A stretch of DNA of 64,000 nucleotides from Belliella kenyensis (lineage in GTDB: Bacteria > Bacteroidota > Bacteroidia > Cytophagales > Cyclobacteriaceae), in assembly GCF_022549675.1 (NCBI RefSeq), contig NZ_JAKZGR010000004.1, positions 62,001-126,000 on the forward strand. Direction: 5' to 3'. A program made the translations under genes and the position numbers. The notes under the pieces are model-generated. The model was given only the letters and a program-made list of their open reading frames with translations, did no database searches and was not told the origin of the DNA. The first letter of the stretch is position 1; each line of letters opens with the position of its first letter. This document shows positions 28,529 to 38,477 of the stretch, one piece after another.

Positions 28529-30037
28529 TTAAGGCATCCACCATACTTTATCTTGAAGCATTCGGTCAGAACCCTGAGCTTCTACTTGCTCGAGGTTAGT
28601 CCCACGCTCGGTTTCAGGATACATAAGTCTGAGGGGTCTTCCAGTTATGCCTGAGGCTGCCGTGGCAGGATAATTTGGCATGCCGAGCCTTCTGAAATCA
28701 TTCCAAGCTTCTATGCTACTAATGCTGTTCAAAGCCAGCCACTTTTGTTCGATAATGCGTTCCAAAGGATTTTGCGCATCAGCCAAGGCTACAGCTGATT
28801 GAGCTAAATATCCCGAGAGACTTGCCTCAGGTACTTTTGTATAGTCAAAAGACCTCGCAATTGCCTGCTGATAAAGTTGACTAACATCCCCTGCTATCCA
28901 ACCTCGATGTACGGCTTCTGCTTGAAGGAAAAGACTCTCAAAATCAGACAGAATTACACTCGACTGATTCCAATTGTGAAAAATCCCAGTTGCTTGATTG
29001 CTGTTTTCACGTGGTCCACGAAAAGCTGAAGTGGCATTTCTCTCAAAGATAGGATTACCTGCTTCGGAATTTCCAAAAATTACACCTCGATATGATCCTT
29101 CCACGGGTACATAAAGTCGCTCCAGCCTTGGGTCATTTTTGCTTTGATATTGCTCAAGGAGATAGATTGTCGGTCTGATACTTTGGTAGTTTGCAGTGGT
29201 ATTGCCTTGTACATCTCTGTAATATGCTGCCCAAAAAGGATTCATTTTACCATTGGTATTCAGGTATCCTGGGTTGACAGCAGCAAGCTCACCAGCCATT
29301 AAGAATCCACTACCTTCTGTTATGATCTTTTGAATTTCTGCATTTACATATTGCGTTTCATTCTTTTCACTTTGTCTTATGAGTGCTCTCAATTTTAGGG
29401 TATTGCCAAATTTTGCCCAAAGTGATTTATTGCCTTGGAAGAGCACATCTCCATGATTAGAAGGAATGGTACCTGAGGCTTTGACATCCTCGATTCCCTC
29501 TGAAATCAAACTCACAGCTTTCTGATAGACCACTTGACCAGGTTCATACGCAGGATTGATCACTTCGCTACCTTTGGCAGCATCATCAAAAGGAATATTG
29601 TTATACATGTCTACCAACCTGAGGAACATCATCCCTTGCATGATTTTGGAAGTTCCTGCATAGAAAAGTTGACCTGTAGACTCTGCCTCATTTTGAATGA
29701 GTCGAAAGTAAAGGATATTGTTGTACCCATTTTCCCAAACAGGAATTCCCTCTCTCTGACTTCTGATATTTTGACCATTGTAAGTTTTTAGGTCAAAGAA
29801 CTGATTGATACCTTCATTGTTGGTTCCCCAATAGCCTCCCCAGAATGCACCGATTTGATTGAGTTGAAGAACCTCTTGATTGGTAATAGACACCAAAGCT
29901 CCTGGCAACTTAGCACTCAAGGGCAGGTTATCGCCAATTGGGCTATTTGGATTACTATTCACATCCAAAAACTCATCGCAAGCCATAAAGCAAGAGGCGA
30001 GTAGGACAAAAAGCAGTTTTATATTAATTTTTTTCAT
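28529..30037 (-). CDS. SusD/RagB-family surface lipoprotein (SusD-like_2 type)
   Basis: The 502-residue protein has a lipoprotein signal with lipobox FMAC (C20) and then DEFLDVNSNPNSP, the usual start of SusD-like_2 proteins. TPR-rich helices and FLQAEAVHRGW plus a C-terminal EAWNDFRRLGMPNYP are seen. Such proteins are lids on SusC channels at the cell surface. It is 111 bp downstream of susC. Together with the PepSY gene this suggests uptake of a metal chelate rather than a sugar. Confidence 0.92.
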   Translation of the reverse strand: MKKINIKLLFVLLASCFMACDEFLDVNSNPNSPIGDNLPLSAKLPGALVSITNQEVLQLNQIGAFWGGYWGTNNEGINQFFDLKTYNGQNIRSQREGIPVWENGYNNILYFRLIQNEAESTGQLFYAGTSKIMQGMMFLRLVDMYNNIPFDDAAKGSEVINPAYEPGQVVYQKAVSLISEGIEDVKASGTIPSNHGDVLFQGNKSLWAKFGNTLKLRALIRQSEKNETQYVNAEIQKIITEGSGFLMAGELAAVNPGYLNTNGKMNPFWAAYYRDVQGNTTANYQSIRPTIYLLEQYQSKNDPRLERLYVPVEGSYRGVIFGNSEAGNPIFERNATSAFRGPRENSNQATGIFHNWNQSSVILSDFESLFLQAEAVHRGWIAGDVSQLYQQAIARSFDYTKVPEASLSGYLAQSAVALADAQNPLERIIEQKWLALNSISSIEAWNDFRRLGMPNYPATAASGITGRPLRLMYPETERGTNLEQVEAQGSDRMLQDKVWWMP

Positions 30038-30148
30038 CTGTATTTTTTATCTTTTCATTGGTCAGATGGAATCTTCGCAATACACTTATAATTAATTATG
30101 TCTGTTCAACTTGCTTGATTTCATCATGTTAAAATTGAAATTCTAGTC

Positions 30149-33100
30149 TTAGAATGAAGCATTTACGGTGAATCCAACTGTTCTCATTGGAGGAACCTGT
30201 CTGAAGCTATAGTAGCCGTCAGTATTGTTGTACAAGTATTCTGGATCTCCAATATTATTGCTCGAATGGGTGATTACAAATAGGTTGGTCGCCACTACTC
30301 CGACAGTTGCGGATCGCACTAGTTTTTGACCTTCAAGAAGCTTGTTTGGCAAAGTATAGCTCAGGTTCAGTTCTCTCAATTTGAAGAAGTCTGCCTTGGC
30401 TGCTGTATTACTTTGCACCGCACCTTGTCTCGTCCAAAATTCTTTACCACCACCAGATGTCAATATGTCTGTATTGTCCACATATACTCCAGGGGATGTT
30501 TCTATCACTGAATTAGGCCATACGAAAGCTTCTCTACCGTATGCAGCAGTGATCGGGTGAGTTCCAAACTCATACATCGGTGGTATGGTCTCAGAGTAGA
30601 ACCAGCCTCCCATTCTCCCATCAAATTGAGCGATAAGGGAAAAACCCTTGTACTCCAATCTAGAGGTAACACCTAACATATAAGGAGGCACCATCGGTCC
30701 AAGCTTTACATTGTCAGGGGCGACTATAGGGTCACCTGTTTCGGCATCCACCACAACTCTTCCATCTGGAGCCCTTTGATAATCACTTACCCAAAGCATA
30801 GGAAACTGGTCCCCTACAAATGCATAAGACTGTCTAAAGTTCTGTCTAAAGTCTGCACCACCGTACAATTCTCTCACGACATTGTTGGTGTGGGTGAAAT
30901 TGAAGCCCAAATTCCAATTCCAATCCATGGTCCTGATCACATCTCCACTTACTGTCAATTCTATGATGTTGTTGGTCATTCTACCTGAGTTGACAAGCAT
31001 GGCATTGTAGCCTGTAGCTCTTGAAATATTGGCATTGGAAATCTGACCATCAGCATCTGAATAGACATAAGCACCTTCAAGGTACAAACGGTGGTTGAAT
31101 AGTCCCATTTGAAATCCTACCTCATAAGAAGTTACAAATTCAGGCATAATATTCGGGTTTGGATTCGTCAGCCCAGGTAGGAACCCGATGTTGTTTCCGA
31201 AAGGAAAACCATTGCTTTGTGTATAGGCATTGTTCAACTGATAAGGTGTCAATGTCACATTCCCTGTTTTGTTCCAAGAAGTGTAGAGTTTTGCATAAGA
31301 CAACTTTCTCATCTGTCTCAATGCTGGTATCGCATCCGAAGCTACAAAAGAAGCACTCACGCCAGGATAGAAATAAGACCTGTTTTCTCTACTCAAAGTA
31401 GATATCCAATCATTTCTACCCGTAAATGTCACGAACAAAAGGTCCTTGTATCCTGCCACATATTCACCATACACTGCTAGGGAGCGCTGCTCTGTGATTG
31501 CCGATCCTCCAGCTAGTTCCCCTTGTCTACTGCTTTGGTTGATGATATCAGTATATAGTAAGTTGGAAGCAGACACATTTTGTGTCTTCCTATAGTCCGT
31601 TCTGATATTCTGTCCAATCAGGAGCCTGTTGCTAAAGTCACCGAAATCTTTCTTCAAGCTAATGATCAAATCACTGTTCAATCTTCTATAGAAAATACTC
31701 TGATCATTCACTGACCCTGGGGTATTTCTAGTTCCTTCGGCTTCGTACTTATTTGTGAAGCTTCTGATTTCATCTGAAGAAGAATACATACCCACCCTGT
31801 ACAACACATCCATCCATGGAGCAACATTATAGTTCAATTCAATCTTACCATTGAGGATCTGCTGATTACTTTGATCCCTGATATTATCGATCAAAAAGTA
31901 TGGATTACGCAACCAGCTTCCATTTGGTATAAAATAGTTGTTCGGATTACCGGGTGAATTCAAATCCTCCCAATCCCTGATCATTCCATAATCAAAGTTG
32001 GCTGGCATTCTGTAAGAACCAATCCAAGGCCCATCAGGTGTGACATCTTTTCTATTGTTGATAAAATTGAAATTATAAGAAGTCTTCAACTTTTTAAAAT
32101 CTCTCGATCCATTGAATCTAAGGTTTACCCTATCATTTTGATCTTTAGGAATGATACCAGATTGGGTTACATACTGAGCGGAAAGGAAATAAGTGCTTAC
32201 ATCATCACCACCTGAAAAGGATACGTCATTTTGAACATTGACCCCAGTCTGGAACAAATCAAGCCTATTGTCTCTTGCCGGAGCTGCATAAATCAACATT
32301 GGCTGTGTGCCGTCAGGGAGTGGAGAACCAAATGGTCTAGATGAGCCATCAAAAGCCGGTCCCCAAGATTCGAATGTGGTTGGGCTGTAGACACCATTGT
32401 TTCCTTGGCCATAAGTAGTCTGAGCTTCTGGTAGGAAATAGACATTTGAAAAAGTCGTCGTATTACTTATCCTTACTATTCCTTCACCTTTTCTCCCCTT
32501 TTTTGTCGTGATCATCAAGGCACCATTTACACCTTCAGATCCATAAAGAGCTGCTGCATTTGCTCCTTTCAGTACTGTAATACTTTCGATATCGTTGGGA
32601 TTTAGTCTACTGATATTTGGAATCGGCACCCCATCTACTACATAGATCGGCTCATTTGGATTGCGTCCATCGATCCCAGAGCTACGCTGTAGAGATCGGT
32701 TACCTCTCAATACCACTTGAGCAGCTGGATCTACTTTGCTATCATACATGTTGATCCTCAATCCTGCCACCTTACTCGATAAGCCGAAAAGTGGATTGAC
32801 CGTTTTGCCTTGGTTCAATTCATCTGCATCTACGATCTGTGCTGAGCTACCTAGCTCTTTGGCTGATCTGCTGAACCCAAGCGCCGCAGTGACTTGCACT
32901 TCTGATAGCTCTGTGAGGTTTTCTTTCAAGTAAATAGACACTTGCTGCTCATCTTCAGTCGCCTCGATCTCCTGCTCTACAAATCCTATGTACCTTACCA
33001 AAAGAATATCCCCGATCTCGGCATACATTCTAAATTTACCATCAGCATCAGCCACGGAAGTCGCTGCACTACCCTTGACCTGAATCGTAGCTCCAGGGAG

Positions 33101-33241
33101 GCTTTGTCTTGAATAACTATCAAATACTTGTCCATTGACATGTATTCGCTGCGCAAAGGTATGGGAGCTTATCAATAGCGTAGCAAGGGAAAGAAGGGTG
33201 ATCAAGCTGCCTGCTTTTGATTTAAGTATAATTTTCTTCAT
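30149..33241 (-). CDS. SusC/RagA-family TonB-linked outer-membrane protein
   Basis: The 1030-residue protein has a signal peptide, a carboxypeptidase-regulatory-like domain (GQVFDSYSRQSLPGATIQVK), a plug (LNPNDIESITVLKGANAAAL, GALMITTKKGR) and a 22-strand barrel ending in Phe (VGFTVNASF). It should import a large nutrient across the outer membrane with TonB energy. It is first in a susC-susD-PepSY operon and divergent from an AraC regulator. A -7 element lies 45 bp upstream. The substrate is not readable from the sequence. Confidence 0.95.
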   Translation of the reverse strand: MKKIILKSKAGSLITLLSLATLLISSHTFAQRIHVNGQVFDSYSRQSLPGATIQVKGSAATSVADADGKFRMYAEIGDILLVRYIGFVEQEIEATEDEQQVSIYLKENLTELSEVQVTAALGFSRSAKELGSSAQIVDADELNQGKTVNPLFGLSSKVAGLRINMYDSKVDPAAQVVLRGNRSLQRSSGIDGRNPNEPIYVVDGVPIPNISRLNPNDIESITVLKGANAAALYGSEGVNGALMITTKKGRKGEGIVRISNTTTFSNVYFLPEAQTTYGQGNNGVYSPTTFESWGPAFDGSSRPFGSPLPDGTQPMLIYAAPARDNRLDLFQTGVNVQNDVSFSGGDDVSTYFLSAQYVTQSGIIPKDQNDRVNLRFNGSRDFKKLKTSYNFNFINNRKDVTPDGPWIGSYRMPANFDYGMIRDWEDLNSPGNPNNYFIPNGSWLRNPYFLIDNIRDQSNQQILNGKIELNYNVAPWMDVLYRVGMYSSSDEIRSFTNKYEAEGTRNTPGSVNDQSIFYRRLNSDLIISLKKDFGDFSNRLLIGQNIRTDYRKTQNVSASNLLYTDIINQSSRQGELAGGSAITEQRSLAVYGEYVAGYKDLLFVTFTGRNDWISTLSRENRSYFYPGVSASFVASDAIPALRQMRKLSYAKLYTSWNKTGNVTLTPYQLNNAYTQSNGFPFGNNIGFLPGLTNPNPNIMPEFVTSYEVGFQMGLFNHRLYLEGAYVYSDADGQISNANISRATGYNAMLVNSGRMTNNIIELTVSGDVIRTMDWNWNLGFNFTHTNNVVRELYGGADFRQNFRQSYAFVGDQFPMLWVSDYQRAPDGRVVVDAETGDPIVAPDNVKLGPMVPPYMLGVTSRLEYKGFSLIAQFDGRMGGWFYSETIPPMYEFGTHPITAAYGREAFVWPNSVIETSPGVYVDNTDILTSGGGKEFWTRQGAVQSNTAAKADFFKLRELNLSYTLPNKLLEGQKLVRSATVGVVATNLFVITHSSNNIGDPEYLYNNTDGYYSFRQVPPMRTVGFTVNASF

Positions 33242-33285
33242 CGATTTATTTAGATTTAGTCTAAAAAAGGATTAATTTTATGCCG

Positions 33286-33293
33286 CAAATATA
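33286..33293 (-). promoter_or_regulatory. -7 element of the susC operon promoter
   Basis: TATATTTG on the minus strand matches TAnnTTTG, with CTTTG about 15 bp further upstream as a possible -33 box with a short spacer. It lies between susC and the divergent AraC-type regulator, which probably controls it. Confidence 0.6.
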
Positions 33294-33335
33294 CGTGGAG
33301 GCCATTGACAAAGAGTGACTCTAAAAGGAATAAGA

Positions 33336-34337
33336 ATGACGATAAAGGGAGAAACTAAGCCCAAACACTTTGGAGGTATTTTTGAAAAAATGATCTCAAA
33401 AGACCAGCAATCGGATGTGTTGTGGGATTTGACGATAGAAAATGGCTCAAATGTTAATTCATTGGTAGGGTCTGAAGTCAATGCTGTACGCTTGATAGAG
33501 TTTATATCTGACAAGATCTATTATTGTCATGCCAAAACCGAAGAAATTGGCACTAAGTCGGTGACTGTAAAACCAAGGAAGGATTGCTTACAAATTAATT
33601 TCTGCTTGGCTGGGAGTCTGACCTATGAGAATTCGAGCAGAGAAGTGATCTATCAAGCAAATGAAAATGAAGCCAACCTCCTCTACTACAATTGTGAGGA
33701 AGTATCGATTCAATCCTCCCTTCCATTTGAAGGGCTGATATTCAATATCCACCTAGGGCATATTGAGCATACTTTTCCAGATTTGTTTCAAAAAATCCAA
33801 GGGCTCATTGCCAACACCAAAAAGGCATCTGTTGGTGTTTTTTCGAAAAGACCTGTTCCATTATCACCTAGTTTGAGAGCGATGTTACAGGATTTTGTGT
33901 CAAGAAAGTATCAAGGCTGCTTTATGAAACATTATGTAGAGCTGAAAACTCTCGAATTTTTGATCGCCTTGATCGATGACTCAGAAAACATGGATCAAGC
34001 TCCCGCAATGAAATTATCTCCTGAAGATTTGCAAAAAATGGAGGAAGCTAAATCCATCCTATTGGATAGGATGAGTAATCCACCCTCTATCAAAGAGCTA
34101 GCACAGCTGGTGGGCACCAATGAGTTTGACTTGAAAAGAAAATTCAAGCAGGCTTTCGGAAATACTGTCTTTGGATATTTGCAAGCGCACAGAATGCAAG
34201 TAGCAAAGCAACTTCTTGAGCAAAGTGACAAACTCATATCAGAAATCGCCGAACACCTCGGTTACGTCCATGCAACTCACTTCACATCTGCATTCAAAAA
34301 AGCTTTTGGTATATTGCCAAAGGAGCTGCGAAAGTAG
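33336..34337 (+). CDS. AraC-family regulator, PchR-like
   Basis: Starting at ATG 33336 gives 333 residues; a GTG at 33315 is an in-frame alternative. The C-terminal 100 residues are an AraC helix-turn-helix pair: PSIKELAQLVGTNEFDLKRK, FGNTVFGYLQAHRMQVAKQL and SEIAEHLGYVHATHFTSAFK ending in GILPKELRK. The GTNEF-LKR-FK-FG-TVFGYL signature resembles PchR/YbtA regulators of siderophore uptake. The N-terminal half is a likely ligand-sensing domain. It is divergent from susC, with only 94 bp between the starts. Confidence 0.88.
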   Translation: MTIKGETKPKHFGGIFEKMISKDQQSDVLWDLTIENGSNVNSLVGSEVNAVRLIEFISDKIYYCHAKTEEIGTKSVTVKPRKDCLQINFCLAGSLTYENSSREVIYQANENEANLLYYNCEEVSIQSSLPFEGLIFNIHLGHIEHTFPDLFQKIQGLIANTKKASVGVFSKRPVPLSPSLRAMLQDFVSRKYQGCFMKHYVELKTLEFLIALIDDSENMDQAPAMKLSPEDLQKMEEAKSILLDRMSNPPSIKELAQLVGTNEFDLKRKFKQAFGNTVFGYLQAHRMQVAKQLLEQSDKLISEIAEHLGYVHATHFTSAFKKAFGILPKELRK

Positions 34338-34366
34338 TGGTTTTGAGGATGATTAGTTTTTTGTAA

Positions 34367-34464
34367 GATCTGTGGGGACACAGACCAGATTGGGGTTTTG
34401 GTTGTTCTGTGGGGACACAGACTAAGGGGGTTGGAGTTTTGGTTGGTCTGTTGGGACACAGACC
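34367..34464 (+). repeat. Cluster of three REP-like hairpins
   Basis: Near-copies of GGTCTGTGGGGACACAGACC start at 34367, 34404 and 34445, each an 8-10-bp stem with a 4-nt G-rich loop. They lie between the convergent AraC and DUF4221 genes, where they may also act as 3' mRNA structures. Confidence 0.88.
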
Positions 34465-34483
34465 AAGGGGGGAGATTTTATCT

Positions 34484-35650
34484 TTATTTTCCTACCTCTT
34501 CAAAATCAATTCGCTTATAAACTAAGAAGTTTTCATCAAAATTATAATGATTTTGATTATTCACTGACACATACAGTCCCTCTTTACCTACGAAAATTTC
34601 ATTTTGATCAGCCTCGTAATTTTTAAACAACGCTTCTCCAACATATTCAAAATTTGAGTCCAAAACTACGAGTTTGAAATCTGGTCTGCTTGAATACAAT
34701 TCCAACAAGCTCATTGAATGTTGCTCTGGATCAATGCGAAGCTCAAGAATAACAATAAATCGCTCTCTGTATTTATCAAAAATAAAACCTTTAATTACCT
34801 CCGTGCCTAGCTCCTTCAAAATTCCCTCATTCCCAGCTGGTCTTCTTTTAAATCTCGCAAAACTGATATCACCAGGTATCTTAAGTTCTTTTACATCAAT
34901 AATTTTATTTTTGGACTTTGAGAAAACATTCAATTTTAAGTCTCTTGAAAACAAGGTAATTATTGAGTCTCCCTTTGATACCAAGCTGAATTCTGGTGAG
35001 AATATACCTTGATCCCAAAATCCTTCTGGTAAAGCATAATCAAGCCATCTAATCTTAGAGCTATTTAAATCATATTCAAACAAATGCTGAAATTTTGAAA
35101 TATCTTTGGGTGGCGTTTCCCAGTGTTGTGTAACAAAAGGATAAGCACCATAAATTTTTTGATTCTCAATTACCAAGGGACGGTAATTTTTTGAGGAAAT
35201 TGATTGAATATACTGACTAGAACCATCAATCCTTACATCTCTTAATTTATTTCCAGCGAAGTCAAGTAAAGATATCTGTGCAGCGATAGAGGTTATAAAA
35301 ATAGAGTCTTTACTTTGAACATGAAATCCATTTGTAACCCCTACTTTATTAATTCCATCAGCTGAAAGCTCTAAATGATGAATTTTGGTCTTTAAATCCA
35401 AATTATAAAAATTGATCCCAAATGGTGTCCTAGCCATAGTAGCTAAAAGATTTCCTGAGTCAGTCTCTATTAACTGAACACGATAATTGATTGGGTTAGT
35501 GATGCTATCCAGTTCAATTTTAATTATTTCCTCCACAGTATAATTTAACTGTTTTTGACCTTCATCTTTTGAAATAGTACATCCAAAAACTGAAAAAAGT
35601 AGGACAAAAATTAATATATTTGACTTAAAACTTTTTAGAATACTTTTCAA
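34484..35650 (-). CDS. DUF4221-like lipoprotein
   Basis: The 388-residue protein has a lipoprotein signal with lipobox VFGC (C24). The mature part is strand-rich, with ESDSGNLLATMARTP-like and SVNNQNHYNFDENFLVYK segments resembling DUF4221, a Bacteroidota family abundant in Cyclobacteriaceae. It is probably a beta-propeller-like envelope protein of unknown role. It stands alone between repeat clusters. Confidence 0.72.
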   Translation of the reverse strand: MKSILKSFKSNILIFVLLFSVFGCTISKDEGQKQLNYTVEEIIKIELDSITNPINYRVQLIETDSGNLLATMARTPFGINFYNLDLKTKIHHLELSADGINKVGVTNGFHVQSKDSIFITSIAAQISLLDFAGNKLRDVRIDGSSQYIQSISSKNYRPLVIENQKIYGAYPFVTQHWETPPKDISKFQHLFEYDLNSSKIRWLDYALPEGFWDQGIFSPEFSLVSKGDSIITLFSRDLKLNVFSKSKNKIIDVKELKIPGDISFARFKRRPAGNEGILKELGTEVIKGFIFDKYRERFIVILELRIDPEQHSMSLLELYSSRPDFKLVVLDSNFEYVGEALFKNYEADQNEIFVGKEGLYVSVNNQNHYNFDENFLVYKRIDFEEVGK

Positions 35651-35881
35651 AACTTAGATATTTTATTTAGAGATAAAAAGATTTAATGGAACAACTTGGG
35701 ATCAACCTATCTTTCACAACTAATATATATATTTAAAACAACAAAACTTAAGAGAAGTGTAAATTGTAAAAAAACAAGGCTACGTCAGCAAAGTGTTTCC
35801 ATATGTATTGAATAAAATTTGCATAATGACTCAGTCTCTCTCGCAATAACCATTAGTTAATAGATACAATTTTAAACCGAC

Positions 35882-36919
35882 ATGAAGTATACTCTAGTCT
35901 TTTTGGTAATTTCTTCTTACCTATTTTCTTGTAACTCAGACATAGAAAAGGTTCTTGAAGTAGACTTAATCTCTACAAAGACTAACTATCCAAAAATTGT
36001 CAATCCAGATAAAATTAGGATAAATTCAGCATACCTATTTGTTTTAGAAAGTCCATCCATAGACAGCTCAAATCCTCCTATTCACCTGCTTGATCGCTCT
36101 AAATTGTCGTATATCAAATCAATTGGTTCGATAGGATTTGGTCCAGGTGAAGTCACAGATACATCAGAATTGTGGCTTGATGAAGGTTCTGACTCGTTTT
36201 TCGTTTATAGTGCCATAGACAAAAAGATCAGCAAATTCTCTGTCTTATCCGAACTATTCGCTGAGGATCAACTCAAGCAGAAAGGTGAATTTTTCAAAGC
36301 CTATTCATTATTACAATATACAGACGCTTCCTTTTTGGCTTTGACAGTAGATGCTTCTTCTAGGTTGGTTGAGTTTGACACCAAGGGTGACTCTATTGCT
36401 GGATATGGTGCTTTAGAGAATTTTTCCAAAAATAAGGCACTAGACAACTACAACCTATCTCAAATTAACATGGGCTGGTTGGGAACAAACCCATCTAAAT
36501 CTCACTATGTGGTAGCCAATATGTTTACCAATAGAATTGACATACTTACAAGGAAAAGTGGTGATGTCAAATCAATCTATTTGAACCCAAAAGAACATAC
36601 TGCTTTCGAACTTATATCAGAGCCCTCAGGTCTCTCTGCTCATTGGGATTTGTCAAGCCCCTATCATTTCAGAGATGTTGCGGTTACAAATACACATATT
36701 TTCGCATTGTATGGAGGCATCAGTGAAAACAAAATCAAATCTACTGGCGAGGTCGCAAAAACCGTTTATGTGTTTTCATTGGATGGTCAACTGATAGCCA
36801 AATTAAATCTAGACACCTCCATCAGAAGCCTCGCAGTCACCGAAGATTTAAAACAACTGTATGGAATAACTACAGACGCAGAGCCTGGGATTGCGTTGTT
36901 TGAAGTTCCAGCATTTTAG
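35882..36919 (+). CDS. BF3164/TolB-like beta-propeller lipoprotein
   Basis: The 345-residue protein has a lipoprotein signal (lipobox LFSC, C17). It shows TolB-like features: IKSIGSIGFGPGEVTD, LDRSKLSYI near the N-terminus and a C-terminal VYVFSLDGQLIAKLNLDTSI, as in BF3164-type six-bladed propellers. The role is unknown. It is divergent from the DUF4221 gene (230 bp apart); both belong to envelope lipoprotein families that tend to occur together. Confidence 0.78.
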   Translation: MKYTLVFLVISSYLFSCNSDIEKVLEVDLISTKTNYPKIVNPDKIRINSAYLFVLESPSIDSSNPPIHLLDRSKLSYIKSIGSIGFGPGEVTDTSELWLDEGSDSFFVYSAIDKKISKFSVLSELFAEDQLKQKGEFFKAYSLLQYTDASFLALTVDASSRLVEFDTKGDSIAGYGALENFSKNKALDNYNLSQINMGWLGTNPSKSHYVVANMFTNRIDILTRKSGDVKSIYLNPKEHTAFELISEPSGLSAHWDLSSPYHFRDVAVTNTHIFALYGGISENKIKSTGEVAKTVYVFSLDGQLIAKLNLDTSIRSLAVTEDLKQLYGITTDAEPGIALFEVPAF

Positions 36920-36987
36920 GTAGATTATCTTGAAGTGTGAGATAGTTTGAATTGGGCTGTGGGTACTTGAACTTGAAAGAATTGATT

Positions 36988-37100
36988 GGTCTGTGGGGAC
37001 GCAGACCGGGAAAGAGGAGTAATTGGTAAGTGTTCTGTGGGGACACAGAACACGGGGAATGAGAACAATGGGTTATGGTTTGTCTGTGGGGACACAGACC
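36988..37100 (+). repeat. Cluster of three REP-like hairpins
   Basis: Copies of the same hairpin start at 36988 (GGTCTGTGGGGACGCAGACC), 37031 (variant TGTTCTGTGGGGACACAGAA) and 37081. They follow the beta-propeller gene. Confidence 0.88.
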
Positions 37101-37109
37101 AAGGAAGTG

Positions 37110-37380
37110 AGTTCATCAAACCATATCGCTCGTTCCTACAAGACTTCTTGGAATCATCACAATCTCCATGTAATCGATTTCAATCCATTACATGGATCTC
37201 GGTCGCTCCTACAGAGCTATTAGCAAATCCCCCTTCCAGTCAACATTCCTACTTTTCAGTACCAGCGGCCCGTCCGACCGGGCATCCGGGCAGGCACGAC
37301 AAACATCTTAACGACGGGTTTCAACCCACGGAGAACTATAAAACTAGCGAATCGGCTAAAGTCCCGTAGGGATGGACGAT
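37110..37380 (+). repeat. GC-rich patch of other short inverted repeats
   Basis: The stretch holds CCATGTAAT/ATTACATGG, two related phrases (TCGTTCCTACAAGAC and TCGCTCCTACAGAGC), GCCCGTCCGACCGGGC, ACGGGTTTCAACCC and TCCCGTAGGGA. It is GC-richer than its surroundings and lacks a coding frame. It looks like debris of one or more further repeat families. The rest of 37381-37577 shows nothing recognisable. Confidence 0.6.
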
Positions 37381-37577
37381 GTTACAGGCTCAAACTTCAT
37401 AAAAATATACCGCTGGGATGATTAAGATAGCATTGTACACCCCATGGAAATATTGCCCAGTTAATCCCGTAATTAAGCCTGATATAACTCAGAACCAAAC
37501 CAATCAAAAACTCCATTGTTTAATGAACTGAAAAGCTTAAATTTATGTATTACAAATAATATATAAGTGATATCATT

Positions 37578-37829
37578 ATGAATACAAAATCAGAAAGAAA
37601 ATCAAGGTCAGTAAGAATCAAAACGACTTTAGATAAGCATTTAGAGGCATTGGCAAAAGAAGAAAATAGGAGTGTGAATAACCTGATCGAAACATTGCTG
37701 GCAAAAGCTTCTGGATTCAGAGAACCAAATGAAGAAACAAAAAAATCCATTGAAGAAGCCCAGAAAGAAAGAGCTAATCTGAAAGGGTATACAGATATGA
37801 ACAAATTGTTCGAAGATCTAGCAAAATGA
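37578..37829 (+). CDS. Antitoxin with ribbon-helix-helix-like N-terminus
   Basis: The 83-residue protein has an N-terminal RHH-like segment (SRSVRIKTTLDKHLEALAKE, then NRSVNNLIETLLAKA) and an acidic, disordered C-terminal part that should wrap the toxin. It overlaps the YafQ-type toxin by 4 bp (ATGA), the usual antitoxin-first order. Confidence 0.87.
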   Translation: MNTKSERKSRSVRIKTTLDKHLEALAKEENRSVNNLIETLLAKASGFREPNEETKKSIEEAQKERANLKGYTDMNKLFEDLAK

Positions 37830-38110
37830 GCAGATATAAGGTTTACCCATCAAGTAAGTTCAAAAAAGATTACAAAAAATTTATGCATCGAAAAAAACAC
37901 TTGGAAGCAATTCAGCGGACAATAATAGAATTATCTGATAACGGACATGAATCTATCCCCCAAAAGAAACGACCACACAAACTAATTGGAGATTATGTGA
38001 ATTGTTGGGAATGTCACGCCTTGCCCGATTTACTGATTATTTGGGAACAAGATGATGATCTCATGGAAATTGTATTAGTCAGGGTCGGCTCCCATTCCGA
38101 GTTATTTTAA
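37826..38110 (+). CDS. YafQ-family mRNA interferase toxin
   Basis: The 94-residue basic protein matches YafQ: YPSSKFKKDYKKFMHR, a central HKLIGDYVNCWECHALPDLLIIW segment and the C-terminal RVGSHSELF, whose His and Phe belong to the catalytic end of this family. It should cleave mRNA at ribosomes when its antitoxin is degraded. Confidence 0.9.
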   Translation: MSRYKVYPSSKFKKDYKKFMHRKKHLEAIQRTIIELSDNGHESIPQKKRPHKLIGDYVNCWECHALPDLLIIWEQDDDLMEIVLVRVGSHSELF

Positions 38111-38477
38111 ATCAATTTAATTGATCATTGCCCCTCACTCAATAAGCACTTTCTTAAGTTGTTCTTTTTAATGTTCTGAAATCTAAATAAATTTTCATTT
38201 TTCCCCAACCTTTCCTGGGCATCGGGCTTTCCCAAATCTCACTCTTGTAAATCAGGGGAGCGAGATAAATTAAAGCCTTTGCACTATGAGGAAAATTTTG
38301 CTTTGGAGGGATGGATTTTAGATTTGATTGGTCTGTGAGGACGCAGACCAAATAAGAAAATTGAAAAAAATTTCTCTTAGTTTTACCAATGAGTGGATTT
38401 TTGATTATTTCCACCATTAGTCGATTGCCTATAATTTTTTATTACAACCAACCCAATTTCTACAATAGGTTGATCTT
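38111..38477 (+). other. Intergenic stretch with one REP-like hairpin
   Basis: Apart from a hairpin copy at 38330-38349 (GGTCTGTGAGGACGCAGACC) I see no gene or structured element here. Confidence 0.6.

Noticed and set aside
34367-34464. Possible CRISPR array from regularly spaced hairpins
   Set aside because: Repeats are palindromic, vary in the stem, and are spaced unevenly by short sequences that are not unique spacers; no cas genes are present.
38154-38417. 87-codon minus-strand frame after the YafQ toxin
   Set aside because: It spans a REP-like hairpin and AT-rich intergenic sequence, with no protein-like composition or motif.
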